A stretch of DNA of 64,000 nucleotides from Paraspadella gotoi (taxonomy: Eukaryota > Chaetognatha): the NCBI GenBank assembly GCA_051294375.1, contig CM119267.1, positions 19,154,773-19,218,772 of the forward strand, given 5' to 3'. Under the pieces are notes generated by a model. That model was not told the DNA's origin. It ran no database searches and was given only the letters and a program-made list of their open reading frames with translations. Of the stretch, positions 49,443 through 60,548 are shown in pieces (within the stretch, counting starts at the first letter, position 1; each line of letters opens with the position of its first letter). The translations under genes were made by a program, and so were the position numbers.

Positions 49443-49599
49443 GCGGTCATTGGGGCCGGATTCCCGGTTATCGGCAAAGTCGTTAGCCTCATAAATCCTC
49501 GCCGCCCACTGACTCCCCCCCCCCGTCGGCGGACGATAGCGACTGCGGAGTCCAAACGTCTTTTAATCCTTTTCTTTATGGAATCTCATTAATTCTTTC

Positions 49600-49693
49600 T
49601 TCTTTCTTGCTTGCTGGCTTTCTTTCTTTCTGGATTTTTTTTCTTTCTTTCTACATATCTTTCTTTTTTGGTTTCTTTCTTTTTTCTTTGTTC

Positions 49694-49731
<38 letters not shown>

Positions 49732-49815
49732 CTCTCCCTTTCTTTCTTTCTCTCTCCCTTTTTTTCTTTCTCTCTCTTTCTTTCTTTTCTTCTATCTTTC
49801 TTTCAATTTCTCTTT
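49600..49815 (+). repeat. (CTTT)n tetranucleotide repeat
   Basis: Imperfect CTTT units, most regular at 49,697-49,732. The (GAAA)n tract at 50,163-50,263 is its complement, giving a second inverted pair of simple repeats within 600 bp. Confidence 0.9.
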
Positions 49816-50162
49816 CTTTTTCTCCATCGACTCACTCTTCTTTTATCCCCATCACCTTCCCTTCTCCATCACCCTCGCTGCCCCATCGCAACATCACCGC
49901 CAGCTAATCTCACTTGCTCCGTCACCGAGACAAGAATAACTTTTGGTCCTTGTTTACTCTCTTTCGCCTTCGGGACAAAGAAAACTATTATTTCACTTTA
50001 GCCGGTCACGACGACGACGACGACGACGACGATGAAGACGACGACGATGTCAGAGTAAATGAAGTAAAACTAATGACAAATACAGACAAATATGTAGGAT
50101 CGACAACAAAATATTTTAAACAAAGTTATTAATATAAGTTTAATCGGAGAAGAAAATTAAAA

Positions 50163-50191
50163 AAGAAAGAAAGAAAGAAAGAAAGAAAGAG

Positions 50192-50262
<71 letters not shown>

Positions 50263-50263
50263 A
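50163..50263 (+). repeat. (GAAA)n tetranucleotide repeat
   Basis: About 25 GAAA units with one GAGA variant, ending just before candidate exon E8. Confidence 0.95.
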
Positions 50264-50326
50264 ATATAGATAATTTTTATCATTCCTCATTCTGTCGAAT
50301 TGAAATCGCTTCAATCTCGTCGCGAG

Positions 50327-50375
50327 ATTCTCGATCGAATCGGTCGACGACACCAGCTGTGGAATTTTCGCGAGA
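50327..50375 (+). CDS. Candidate exon E8, 49 nt
   Basis: The acceptor is aatctcgtcgcgag (ending 50,326, the only AG available in the open frame) and the donor is ttcgcgaga|gtgagt. Entered at phase 2, as E7 leaves it, the peptide is FSIESVDDTSCGIFAR, leaving at phase 0 as E9 requires. The acceptor lacks a strong pyrimidine tract. Other frames are open too (for example SSRDSRSNRSTTPAVEFS) but break the phase to E9. Confidence 0.4.
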
Positions 50376-50545
50376 GTGAGTTTGATTTACGAAGGTGAGG
50401 CGATTAAAGGGAGGGTAGGGCCTCGGTTCGGATTACCGATTAAGATAGGGTTATTTTTTTCAGTAATCCTGTTATGATATTTGGTATCGTTACTTCATTT
50501 TCTACAGTGGAGATAATGTTTAACTTAAGTAAGTACAGCATTTAG

Positions 50546-50641
50546 AACAAAGTTTCGCCGACAACCCCACGAGGCGGATCCACCTTGAGGCCGCGGGAGG
50601 CTGAACTCACCCCGAGATCCAAGGGTGTGGTCGGTCGGTCG
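50546..50641 (+). CDS. Exon E9, 96 nt
   Basis: The acceptor is tacagcatttag (ending 50,545) and the donor is ggtcg|gtaaga. The frame is phase 0 in and out with 32 codons: NKVSPTTPRGGSTLRPRE then AELTPRSKGVVGRS. Third-position GC is about 68%. The content (SP and TP pairs, Arg/Lys, Gly) matches the other exons. It splices in phase to the terminal exon 131 bp downstream. The other + frames meet stops. Confidence 0.5.
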
Positions 50642-50772
50642 GTAAGAGAAACGAAGAAAAAAACAGCAAACAAAAACGAATAAGTATCTCTTTAAAAATT
50701 AGTTGCAAATTATCTTTTATCCAGGTTTTAAATCTTATATATTAGGATCTTAAAACATCTGCTGTACAGCAG

Positions 50773-50853
50773 ATTACGAGCTCTTATACTTCACTAGTGC
50801 TCGGTCCGTCGGATCAGAACAATCGATTGGATGGAATCATCCAAGTGAAATGA
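50773..50853 (+). CDS. Terminal exon E10 with stop codon
   Basis: The acceptor is catctgctgtacagcag (ending 50,772). Phase 0 entry from E9 gives ITSSYTSLVLGPSDQNN followed by RLDGIIQVK and a TGA stop at 50,851-50,853. The short, non-repetitive C-terminus, the phase match and the AATAAA 92 bp downstream support the end of a + strand gene. I do not recognise the C-terminal sequence. Confidence 0.5.
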   Translation: MTSSYTSLVLGPSDQNNRLDGIIQVK

Positions 50854-50944
50854 GTAAAATGGAAAAAAATATCTTTCACTATTTGATTATGCTTTTTTTA
50901 TTTTTTATATTAATGTAAATTCAAGCTCTAATAATTAAGTTATT

Positions 50945-50950
50945 AATAAA
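50945..50950 (+). terminator. Candidate polyadenylation signal AATAAA
   Basis: AATAAA lies 92 bp after the stop of E10, in AT-rich DNA where such hexamers are common. Position relative to the stop is reasonable for a short 3' UTR. Confidence 0.3.
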
Positions 50951-51098
50951 TAAGTAATTAATTAATTATTCAATTATTATGTAATTAATTAGATTAATTT
51001 TTTGTGATTGAGAGTTGTTGTTTTGTGATTGAGCAGGCGAGACAAAGTGCGAAAACGATTTTGACACGAACTAAAAAATTAAATTGTAATTATTTAAT

Positions 51099-52165
51099 GA
51101 AAGTTGGTACAACAATATAAAAATTATCCATTCGATTTATTAAATAAGCTATCTTGCGCCGCTGACTTGGACAAGGCGTTTGAGTGGTTCATAAGCCTCG
51201 CATGCCACTCTTACAAGAATAATGACATAGCAGGTCCCTGCAAGCTTTCAATCCAAGACTCTCTCCAGTCTCCGTTTATTCAACAGATCCAGAGTACCAT
51301 GGCTTCCCCTAACAAGAAGTGGAAAATATTTCAAAGAATGTCTTCAATTGTATAGAAAAGACCACTCCTTAAGTATTAGACTCGGGGAATACTTATTGTA
51401 GCTCCGCACATAAGCAATCAAAAGATACAGAGGGCTGAATTTTAAGCGAAATTGGTACAACCAATATAAAATTATCCCATTCATTTAATAAATAAAGCTA
51501 TCTTTGCCCCCTGACTTTGGACAGGCTTTGGTGGTTAAGCCATCGCATCATCTTACAAGCATAATGACGATAGCAGGTCCGAGCAAGGCTTTCAATCAAG
51601 ACTCGTCTCACAGTCCTGCGTTCGATTCAGCTCCCAGAGTACACTGCTTCGCGCTATCAAGTGAAGTGGAAAATTTCAAGAGAATGGTTTCAAATTGGGT
51701 ATGAAAAGACCACTCCTTAAGTATTGAGATCCGCGGAATGAGCTTATTGTACGCTCCGCGCACTAGCATCAAAATACATAAGGAGCTGAATTTTATGAAA
51801 TATGGTTACAACGAATCAATGAAATAAAAATTATCATGTCATCCTTAATAACATAACTATCTTGCCCTGACTTTGGACAGGCTTTGGTGGTTTAAGGGCT
51901 CCATTCATCTTACAAGATAATGACATAGCAGGTCCTGCAAGCTTTAACTGCAGACTCCTCTCACAGTCTCGTTTATCGTCATCTCCAGAGTACCTGGCTT
52001 TCCCTTATCAAATGAAGTGGAAATATTTCAAAGAATGTTTCAATTGTAGAAAGAACCACCTCCCTCTAAGTATTAGATGGGGAAAACTTCTTGTATCTCC
52101 GCACTGGCAAGTCAAAATACACAGGAGCTGATTTTATGAAATTGGTACAGACCAAATATACATTG
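51099..52165 (+). repeat. Tandem satellite, about 349-bp unit, 3 copies plus start of a fourth
   Basis: Units start gaaa(g/t)ttggtacaac at 51,099, 51,448, 51,797 and 52,138, so periods are 349, 349 and 341 bp. Each contains the gactttggacaggctttgg-type sequence (diverged in unit 1), a cttacaag...aatgacatagcaggtcc patch and a gagtacc...aagtggaaaatatttcaa patch. Units differ mainly by small indels. Translations through them (51,104-51,355 and 51,504-51,704) are repeat frames. Related fragments lie at 18,417, 21,350-21,492 (inverted) and 11,816-11,892 (diverged). GGTACAACC is part of the palindromic attggttgtaccaat start. Confidence 0.9.
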
Positions 52166-53054
52166 TATTAATAATCTTACTTAATTAATTATCTGATCAG
52201 CTAGCTTACCGCTTAATAAGAATCGTGGGCAGAATCCGGCATTGTTTGCTCAAACTTGTTCTAGAACGCCTNNNNNNNNNNNNNNNNNNNNNNNNNTTTT
52301 AAATATAAAAAAAATATTTCTTATTATAGTTTTTTTTAAAATAATTTTTAATATAAAATATAAGTTTTTTTAAATTTTAATTAAAATTATGCATTGTAAA
52401 ATTCTTTCTTTTCGTTGCGTTTGAAGTTTTATATGAGAAAATAATTTTTTCTATAAACAACGATGGTTTGGTATATTCAAAAATCAGACATGTTACTTTC
52501 GAATTACTACAACCTGTAAGACTAGCTGCCATCTATGAAGATTTGTCTATGTAAAGTAAAAAATAAACCATCTTTGTTGATAAAGAAATCTTTTTTCTCA
52601 TTTAAAATTAATCATATATTTATAGCTTGAAACTTATTCCCTAACTTACCCCCTTAAACCTCCTTACCTCTAACTTTAACTTTTAAATTCTAATTTATTC
52701 TGTAACCTAACTTAATTTTAACATTACTTTTTAACTCACTGTAAAGAACCCCCTTTCCTCACATTAGCGGGAGAGGGAGAAGACCGTCACGTAGAGAAAC
52801 CGTATAACTTGAAAGACTCGGGGTACTCTGCGACTGGCGCCGCGATAATAGTTTTTAATACTCCGTGTTTCCGATTCGCGAGTGAATCTCATCCACTGGC
52901 CCCGCGTTGCGCGCCGTTTTGAATATTTAAGTACCGTAATAAAACAAGCATATAAATATGAAGACGACTAGTGATAATTATTATGTGTTGTATTTTAATA
53001 GTGACAGACGTTCAATATAAGCCAGTCCCTGAGTCGGTACCTCAGTCTTTTTGT
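52166..53054. other. AT-rich non-coding DNA
   Basis: A 25-N gap at 52,272-52,296 is followed by AT-rich sequence. A CpG-containing patch at 52,765-52,920 has no frame or splice support. Confidence 0.5.
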
Positions 53055-53130
53055 AAAAAACAACCCGTTACAGGCGGGTTAAGCGCCCGTCCCTCTTAAC
53101 TGCTAGGTGACCACTGGGCTAGAACCCCAG
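53055..53130 (-). repeat. tRNA-like / SINE-like fragment
   Basis: On the minus strand TAGCCCAGTGG matches a Pol III A box (consensus TRGCNNAGYNGG without one base). It is followed by acctagcagttaagaggga and, 55 bp on, by a T-run (gggttgtttttt) that could terminate Pol III. No good B box (GGTTCRANNCC) lies between, so it would be a decayed or non-functional copy. Evidence is one box plus a T-run. Confidence 0.22.
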
Positions 53131-53470
53131 GACCTTTGATTGGGAGGCTACATGACTGCCTCCGGCCACCAATGGCCACTGAGATGAACGGTTGGTGGAT
53201 TAGTCCACCAAATATTCCATTGCTGTTTGCCGGTGCGAGCATATATATCAGACAAACGATACTACGAATTATGATAAAAACACAGAATTAATCACGATTT
53301 TATTTATATAAAACTACAGAAGATATCAAACGTTTATTAGTTTGAAAAAAGATCCTGTCCCGTAATGATCGCAAGAAAATAAAATGGTTTTAGTAATATA
53401 TAAATTTAGGAAATAATAGAATATAATAATCAATAATAAAAAATTAATATATAATATTAGCATTTTTGAT

Positions 53471-54186
53471 AAAAAATATTTGAATACCATAATCCAAGTC
53501 ATGATAGATTATTTTAACGCTTTATACATTAGCATTAAATTTCATCCGGCTATGGCTACTTAAGTTAGGGTAGCCGCACTCAATGGGTGTGAGTTCAAAA
53601 AATTTTAGAGTGAGTACATGCTCAAAACGAATATTGACATTTTTAAGAATACTTTCAATGCGACAAAAAAATTATATAATGGCTCTATGTACCCTAGATA
53701 ATTAATTTTAATATATTTATTAGATAGGGAAAGGCCAAAATTTTTTTTGGAATTTAAATTTTAAGAACAGAATTCAGATAGCTCAAAAAAGTTGCTGTAT
53801 CAAAAAAAGTCTTTTTAAATATTTTACGATAAGTTGTCCAAAAATAAGAAAACTATAAAAAAAATCTCTATCATCTTCGATGATTTTTATCAAGTTTTTT
53901 TATAATTTCACTTTAGGAAAACGTAAGAATTTTTTTAAAAGCTGTTAATTTATATTTTTGCTTAACTTTTTATGCTTCTATCCAGGAATCCATCAAAAAA
54001 TTTTAAGATTAAAAAAAAAATATTTTTTGCTCATATATAGAATATGAATATTTTAATTAGACTATACCCTCAAGGAAGGAAAGCTTGTTTTGACAAAAAA
54101 TATTTTTTAAACCATATCTATGGTCTCAATGATATTATTTTAATAGCTGTATACATTAGCATTTAAATTTCAATCGGCTATGGCTA
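53471..54186 (+). repeat. Direct repeat of about 90 bp, 625 bp apart
   Basis: The sequence 53,471-53,558 (aaaaaatattt...accat, then tatacattagcat, then ccggctatggcta) recurs at 54,095-54,186 with moderate divergence. The space between is AT-rich with no open frame. It could be a tandem unit of about 625 bp or the ends of a small non-autonomous element. Confidence 0.55.
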
Positions 54187-55770
54187 AGTGCTCCACTCTA
54201 CTCGAATAGTAAACGAACGACGTCAAGCACGAATGATGGAAATGATCCAAACGGTAAAGGCTCTGTCACGAAGATAACACAACTAAGATATTCAAAATTT
54301 CATATACACATGTACAATACATTTATAATTGTTCTACCTGTAATGGAATCAGTCGTGACCAGGCGCCATGTCGTTAATAATGAGTTCCTTGGTCCGACGG
54401 AGGGGTCGCTTCTCCAGTCCTTCTTTCTTCAACGACAAACTGAACTACTCTCCTACCCGGCTCCTTAGACCAAGCGCTTCAAAAACAAAGCGAAGAACTC
54501 GTCATAAGTTTATGAAATACTTAATATTTATATCTAATAAATATTATTATTAATTAAAATTAAATATAAACAACTTCTTTGCACGCTTTAATTTTTCTTT
54601 TTTCTTATAATAATCCTCTCCGCCTTCAACGCATCATACTCCATAAACGCACTACACAGTACCAGAAACGATCGTAACAAAAGAAAGATCTCCGTTTCTA
54701 AGCCTTTTAGAGATATAATATAATAAATATTATATATATAATATTAATTTTAAAAAGTGAGGCGGGAAAGTTGTTTTCATAATAACGAGCTACAAAAATG
54801 CCCTCTTCCTGAACTTTCAGGCTGAAGAGCCGCCGGGTTGCTTCGTCGCAAAGGCCCATGGCTTTCGGATTTTGCATTCGCGATAGATCAATATTGCGCG
54901 TTTGGTCCAATATAAAATGTTATCGAAGCAAAAGCCCTTTGTTTTCTTCGCGATTTATTTTAACGTTTAGAATATTAGCCTCGCGCTCCACCTAAAATGA
55001 AAGTTTAGAGGACACTGTACTTTAACCATCTATTCAAAATGGAACATTCTTCATGGGGCATGACGTTGGGAAATGAGCTAAAAAAGGAGTTCATTTGATT
55101 ACCAAAACAAGCAATCAAGCTTGGAAATTTTTTACCTTTTTTTTGCTCAATGGATAGAAGAAACCATGGGCTTTTCATATATAAAGTTCAAATGGAAGTT
55201 GGTTTCTTCTTATTGAAGAAGAATGAGGCTGACGTTTTACGTTTATGTAAGTTACCGAAGGGGTCAAACCAGGTCGTCAACTTTTCAAATGCATTTTTAA
55301 TACATGAAAAAATGAAAATTCCGCTCCGCGCTCCACCTCGATGCCCTGCCAAGCCCTTCACTTTCAGAATCTACCCATATTATTACTATTTTATAAAGGC
55401 TTTGACCCATGGGATTTTATATAAGAAATCGATTTCAAGCGAAAACTTGATCCACCCGTCGACCGAAACGACTGACATCCCAAATAAAGCGAAGGACAAA
55501 AATTGCAACGACACGTGCGACGTTGATTCTTAAATCTTAGTACGAGAAGAGAAAACCATGAAACTTTTTTTCGGCGGTTCAAAACAAAGTCTTTTTTTAA
55601 TCGCCGTTGACACGACCCTGCGAGAAAGAGAGGTGAAGAGAAGAGAGAGGGAGGATGGATGAGAAGAGAGTCAAAATCCATTCCTTTCGTTATCTTCCGA
55701 TGCGCACAACAGGCTTCAGGTTTGCCACCCCTCCTCCCTTTTGTTTCCACCTTCTCGTTCCATCCGCTCC
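54187..55770. other. No supported gene
   Basis: Open frames at 54,368-54,553, 54,707-54,910 (minus) and 55,150-55,533 lack splice sites or recognisable motifs. Two patches with a cccatgg core (about 54,855 and 55,408) share short words but cannot be aligned convincingly. Confidence 0.4.
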
Positions 55771-55970
55771 GACCGACCACGACGAATACCGACGACCGGA
55801 GCGACGAATCACCGACGACCGACCCGAAACCGACCGACCGAAGTCGACCCGACCCGAGCCGACCGACCGAACACGACCGACGAACCCGACCGACCGACCG
55901 AACGCCGACCGAAGCGACCCGAACCGACCGACACCGACCGATCGACCCCGACCGACCGACGCACCGATCC
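55770..55970 (+). repeat. Degenerate GACC/CGAC tetranucleotide repeat
   Basis: About 200 bp is built from cgaccgac, gacccga and cgaacc words with irregular spacing. Long Arg/Pro/Thr/Asp translations here come from the repeat. Confidence 0.85.
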
Positions 55971-56280
55971 GATTTTTTTTTTTCCTTCTCTCTTCTAAAG
56001 ATTCTCTTCCCCTATTTTTCTCTTTTTACTCTTCCTTTTTTTATCCTTTTTTCCCCTTTTTTTCTCTCTTCCGATCTCACACTCACAGTCTTTCTATCTC
56101 TTTCTCCATCTCTCTCTCTTCGCCGTATTTTTGTTTTTCCAAAGTTTTTTTTTCGTAATTTTTTTTTTTTAATCTCGGAATCTTTTGTTTATTTTTTTCC
56201 CCCCCAGGTTTTTTATTATCTTTTTATTTTTCGTTCTCTCCTCTGGCGGAGAATCGAGGAAAAGCATTCGAAGAATGTAA

Positions 56281-56460
56281 ACAAAAAGCTCTGAGATTTT
56301 TCTCGATTACGACCGAGAGTCCTTGACCCTGAAATCGAATTCCTTCGGCGTCAACGCTAGACGCTTCGCCTCGGACAACTCGGACAACTCGGCACCCCGT
56401 AGAGAATCGAGACCCAAACCTGAAACCCTGCAACGCTTCGGGGACCTAACGAAGGGTCGA
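56281..56460 (+). CDS. Candidate exon, unrelated or downstream gene
   Basis: A frame open from 56,281 reads SSEIFLDYDRESLTLKSNSF, GVNARRFASDNSDNSAPRRE and PETLQRFGDLTKGR. It reaches a possible donor (gggtcga|gtaact) at 56,461 in phase 0. Third-position GC is high up to that point and drops after it, although the frame stays open to 56,625. The acceptor is unclear (caaaaag near 56,289 is poor). The minus strand is also open but with lower third-position GC. It lies 5.4 kb past the presumed end of the main gene. Confidence 0.35.
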
Positions 56461-56892
56461 GTAACTGATGGATCATTAGAAAATTGTCAATGTCATTTTA
56501 CGACGACCCATGATCACTCGATGGTGGTCAGGAAATCTCACAACAAAACCCGCGGTGATTTGTGGCGGTTGACTTTAGATCACCATCACAATCCGTTTAA
56601 ATCCATCGCCGCCCCGGATTCCTGACGTGCCTTCAAGGGTCAAAAACTTATGGCCGGACTCTCACGACTGAGTGAGAGTGAGAGGCCCGAAATGATTCTT
56701 CGCCAATTCTATTGACCGCGAAGGGAATTGAGAAAGGGGGAGGGGAGAAAGGCCCCTCTCGATTCGCGATCCTTTCCAACTCAATAGAACACCCCATCAA
56801 TTATTATCAACATCCTATGAGATCGATCAAACTCTCGCTACCATCCCCTTACNNNNNNNNNNNNNNNNNNNNNNNNNCACAAGAGAGAGATT

Positions 56893-57488
56893 CTCCTCGT
56901 TTATATGCGGTTTCGTTACGAAATCACATCAACGCTTCACGCCCATATTTCAACACATAAACGCTTCAGCGGAAGAGAAAAAAAAAATGTTTGGAATTGA
57001 ATAAGCAAACAGCTGTGTAATACCTGAGCCACGACGACAGTTACTGCTTCGCCGCCAGATTATATAATCTCAAAATCCGAATACTCGGCATAATTTTTTT
57101 TTTTCTTCAAATAATTTATGGTCTCGTCAGGAGGCGGATCGACATGGATGGACGACGGGGTTTGAGGGTACAGGAGAGGGGGGGAGACAACTAGCAGGAA
57201 ACATTCCTGATTGACGGAGTTGCTTCGGAAAATATCCGAGGGATTTGTGGGTACAAGAGGGAAGGGGGGTATAGTATTAGCGGCGACGTGGGTTGGCAGA
57301 GTGGGATCGGAGGGGTTGTTTGGAAGGGGTTTGTGGGGGTGTTGAGAGGAAAAGAAGGGGCGTGTTACAGAGGGTCGGGAAGAGAGACGAAATCGGGGAA
57401 ATCCGATGACAAGAGTCGTAAATCGTAATATTAGAATGCCGACCGAAGTCGTGCAAGGAGAGGAATGAAGGGGAATCGGGATTCTATA
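56893..57488 (+). repeat. Left arm of a 1.27-kb palindrome
   Basis: Its reverse complement is found at 57,584-58,165, with a 95-bp loop between (57,489-57,583). The match covers AT-rich outer parts (tttatatgcgg, aaacagctgtgt) and the GC-rich core (ggcggatcgacatggatgg; gacgtgggttggcagagtg). The core is near-perfect. The outer 150 bp and the stretch next to the loop have more substitutions and indels. A minus-strand frame of about 180 codons runs through this arm, Pro/Ser-rich (LPNNPSDPTLPTHVAANTIP). Confidence 0.88.
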
Positions 57489-57583
57489 ATGGGTTGAAGA
57501 GATTGAAGAGGTTGAGCGGGAAGGCGGGAAGGCCGCGCCTTCGCGACAACGCTTCTCTTCCGGAGGGGGGGGGGGGCAGTAAA

Positions 57584-58165
57584 TATAGAATCCCCGATTC
57601 CCCTTCATTCCTCTCTTGACGACTCGTCGGATCTAATATTACGATTTACGACTCTTGTCATCGGATTTCCCCGATTTCGTCTCTCTTCCCGACCCTCTGT
57701 AACACGCCCCTTCTTTTCCTCTCAACACCCCCACAAACCCCTTCCAAACAACCCCTCCGATCCCACTCTGCCAACCCACGTCGCCGCTAATACTATACCC
57801 CCCTTCCCTCTTGTACCCACAAATCCCTCGGATATTTTCCGAAGCAACTCCGTCAATCAGGAATGTTTCCTGCTAGTTGTCTCCCCCCCTCTCCTGTACC
57901 CTCAAACCCCGTCGTCCATCCATGTCGATCCGCCTCCTGACGAGACCATAAATTATTTGAAGAAAAAAAAAAATTATGCCGAGTATTCGGATTTTAATTA
58001 TAATCTGGCGGGAAAAGTAAACTGTCGTCCGTGGAGTCAGTATACACAGCTGTTTGCTTTTGAATTCCAAACATTTTTTTTTTCTCTTCCGCTGAAGGTT
58101 TATGTGTGAAATATGGGCGTGAAGCGTGATGTGATTTCGTAACGGAAACGATTATAAACGAGGAA
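57584..58165 (-). repeat. Right arm of the 1.27-kb palindrome
   Basis: Inverted copy of the left arm. Read on the + strand it carries the same frame of about 150 codons (SRPSVTRPFFSSQHPHKP, FRSNSVNQECFLLVVSP). The two arms are not independent evidence for coding. The left side of the structure starts just after a 25-N gap (56,853-56,877). Confidence 0.88.
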
Positions 58166-58377
58166 AAGCTTTTTCGCGATTCGTAACTAGGAATGTATTT
58201 TTAAAAAAACGAGCTGGTATAAAGAATAATCTATAGATAATATGTGGATAATTTTACGATAATTGTTGGGAATATTTTTAAGGAGGCGCTAGGACATTGT
58301 CATATCCTGCTACGCGCTCCGGTTTAGTACGATCCTCTTAACGAAAGTGAGGCAACCGCCTAACTGCTTCAATCGTG

Positions 58378-58406
58378 ATCGTCGTCGTCGTCGTCGTCGT
58401 CGTCGC
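58378..58406 (+). repeat. (GTC)n trinucleotide repeat
   Basis: About nine units in CpG-rich surroundings, with related tracts at 58,545-58,563. Confidence 0.9.
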
Positions 58407-59104
58407 CTTCGCTTGCGACCCCGAAAAACTCACCCTTGGAAATTAACCTGAAAAAACAAAGCTCACCTTGGGTCATCTTTCCTTTGATCTCGTAATCATT
58501 TTGCCGAGCTATCGTTACGACGCGTTATCGTAGTCGTCTTCGTAGTCTTCGTCGTCGTCGTCGCTTTCACGAATGAATCACACATTTTTTTCACGCATTA
58601 ATTGTCGCTGATGTGTAGCTCGGAGGAGAAAATAAGTGATAAGACTTAAGAGGATATTAATAGTAATGTTCTTCTTTTTTTTTCTCCGTCTGGGTTGGGA
58701 ATTATTCTAAAAACGCGTGGCCGCGGTGGCTCCCACTCCTGCCCGAAAAAAAATTGTAACTTTATTTCGTATAACATTTCTATGACTAATTGTTTTAAAA
58801 CTAATCGATGATTGTAACGTTTTACTACTTTTTAACGAATTGTAATCTATTTGTCACAACTTAGTAAGTTTAACCGATGTTTTTATATCTCTGGTTGCCA
58901 AGTAATCGTCAAACGCGGCCCACTCAATTTTAATGCCAAAAAAAAGACTGTCGCCCACCTCTTCGGTGATTAAATCTCTGTCTCTCTCTCTCTCTCTCTC
59001 TCNNNNNNNNNNNNNNNNNNNNNNNNNNNNNNNNNNNNNNNNNNNNNNNNNNNNNNNNNNNNNNNNNNNNNNNNNNNTCTCTCTCTCTCTCTCATTATTT
59101 CTAG

Positions 59105-59164
59105 AAATCGATCTGATCATTAGAATATTTCAAGTGTCTTCTGAAGGAGCGGCGGTCTCGGATT
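59105..59164 (+). CDS. Candidate exon start running into a gap
   Basis: A strong acceptor (cattatttctag, preceded by a CT tract) precedes 59,105. In phase 1 the frame reads IDLIIRIFQVSSEGAAVSD up to the 59,165 gap, and the other two frames stop early. A second acceptor (atatttcaag) would start it at 59,133. No donor can be seen because of the gap. Confidence 0.33.
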
Positions 59165-60429
59165 NNNNNNNNNNNNNNNNNNNNNNNNNNNNNNNNNNNN
59201 NNNNNNNNNNNNNNNNNNNNNNNNNNNNNNNNNNNNNNNNNNNNNNNNNNNNNNNNNNNNNNNNNNNNNNNNNNNNNNNNNNNNNNNNNNNNNNNNNNNN
59301 NNNNNNNNNNNNNNNNNNNNNNNNNNNNNNNNNNNNNNNNNNNNNNNNNNNNNNNNNNNNNNNNNNNNNNNNNNNNNNNNNNNNNNNNNNNNNNNNNNNN
59401 NNNNNNNNNNNNNNNNNNNNNNNNNNNNNNNNNNNNNNNNNNNNNNNNNNNNNNNNNNNNNNNNNNNNNNNNNNNNNNNNNNNNNNNNNNNNNNNNNNNN
59501 NNNNNNNNNGAAAAAAAGAAAGATAGAAAAAAAGAAAGAAAGAAAGAAAATAAGCAAGCTTTTAATAAACTCCCATCCTCACTAAGTTTAAATCTTAATT
59601 TTTTTTTCTCAACTGAAGTTTTTCTCATTCACTAGTTTGACTATCCAAGAACGCAAAAGTAAAAAAANNNNNNNNNNNNNNNNNNNNNNNNNNNNNNNNN
59701 NNNNNNNNNNNNNNNNNNNNNNNNNNNNNNNNNNNNNNNNNNNNNNNNNNNNNNNNNNNNNNNNNNNNNNNNNNNNNNNNNNNNNNNNNNNNNNNNNNNN
59801 NNNNNNNNNNNNNNNNNNNNNNNNNNNNNNNNNNNNNNNNNNNNNNNNNNNNNNNNNNNNNNNNNNNNNNNNNNNNNNNATAACGCAGTTCAAAATGGAT
59901 GAGCTCTGGATCTCTCGATCTTTCGTGATGAGCGACGTCAGCTTTCACGGGATTGATCACGTGACTCTTTATTGTCGTCATCGGTTTTTTTTTCTTTTTG
60001 CGCGATGTCGCTCCGAATTTACTATTTTACCGTGTCACACAGTACTAGCTACTTAAAAGGGATCACTCTGTATTATTTTAAATTCCCTTTTCCCGATCGA
60101 ACGAGAAAAATAACAATTATGTTTTGTAAATTCTTATTTTTTCAAACGAATTCCTTTCGTTCGTCTCTTCGTCCCGTCGTTTTATTTATTTTTTTTTTTC
60201 GTTGAAATTCAATCTGCAAAAATCGTTTTATTCGATACTTCATATTTCGAAAAATAAAAAAAAAGAAATGATAATAATCTGGGAACGAAAAAAAAAAGTT
60301 ATTAAAAACATAAATGGATGGGAGTGTCTCTCTTCGCGCGACAAAAATTCTGAATCTCAATTTCGCTAATAAAATTCCAAATGATTAGTTTGAAATTAAA
60401 AAAGAAAAATTATTTAAAATCGTTTAGAG

Positions 60430-60548
<119 letters not shown>

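Noticed and set aside
49998-50132. Asp-rich frame after cactttag
   Set aside because: The poly-Asp is an (ACG)n repeat. Its phases (1 in, 0 out) fit neither E7 nor E8, and the donor gtaaat is weak.
51104-51704. Two protein-like frames in the satellite
   Set aside because: They follow the 349-bp repeat unit and are broken by indels in the other units.
55150-55533. 127-codon + strand frame
   Set aside because: Ordinary AT-rich composition, no recognisable domain, no splice context, and the C-terminal half reads Tyr-rich from a tatt repeat.
58718-58748. Alu/7SL-like wording (ccgcggtggctcccactcctg)
   Set aside because: Resemblance is limited to about 20 bp, with no continuation into the SRP RNA fold, B box or A-tail.
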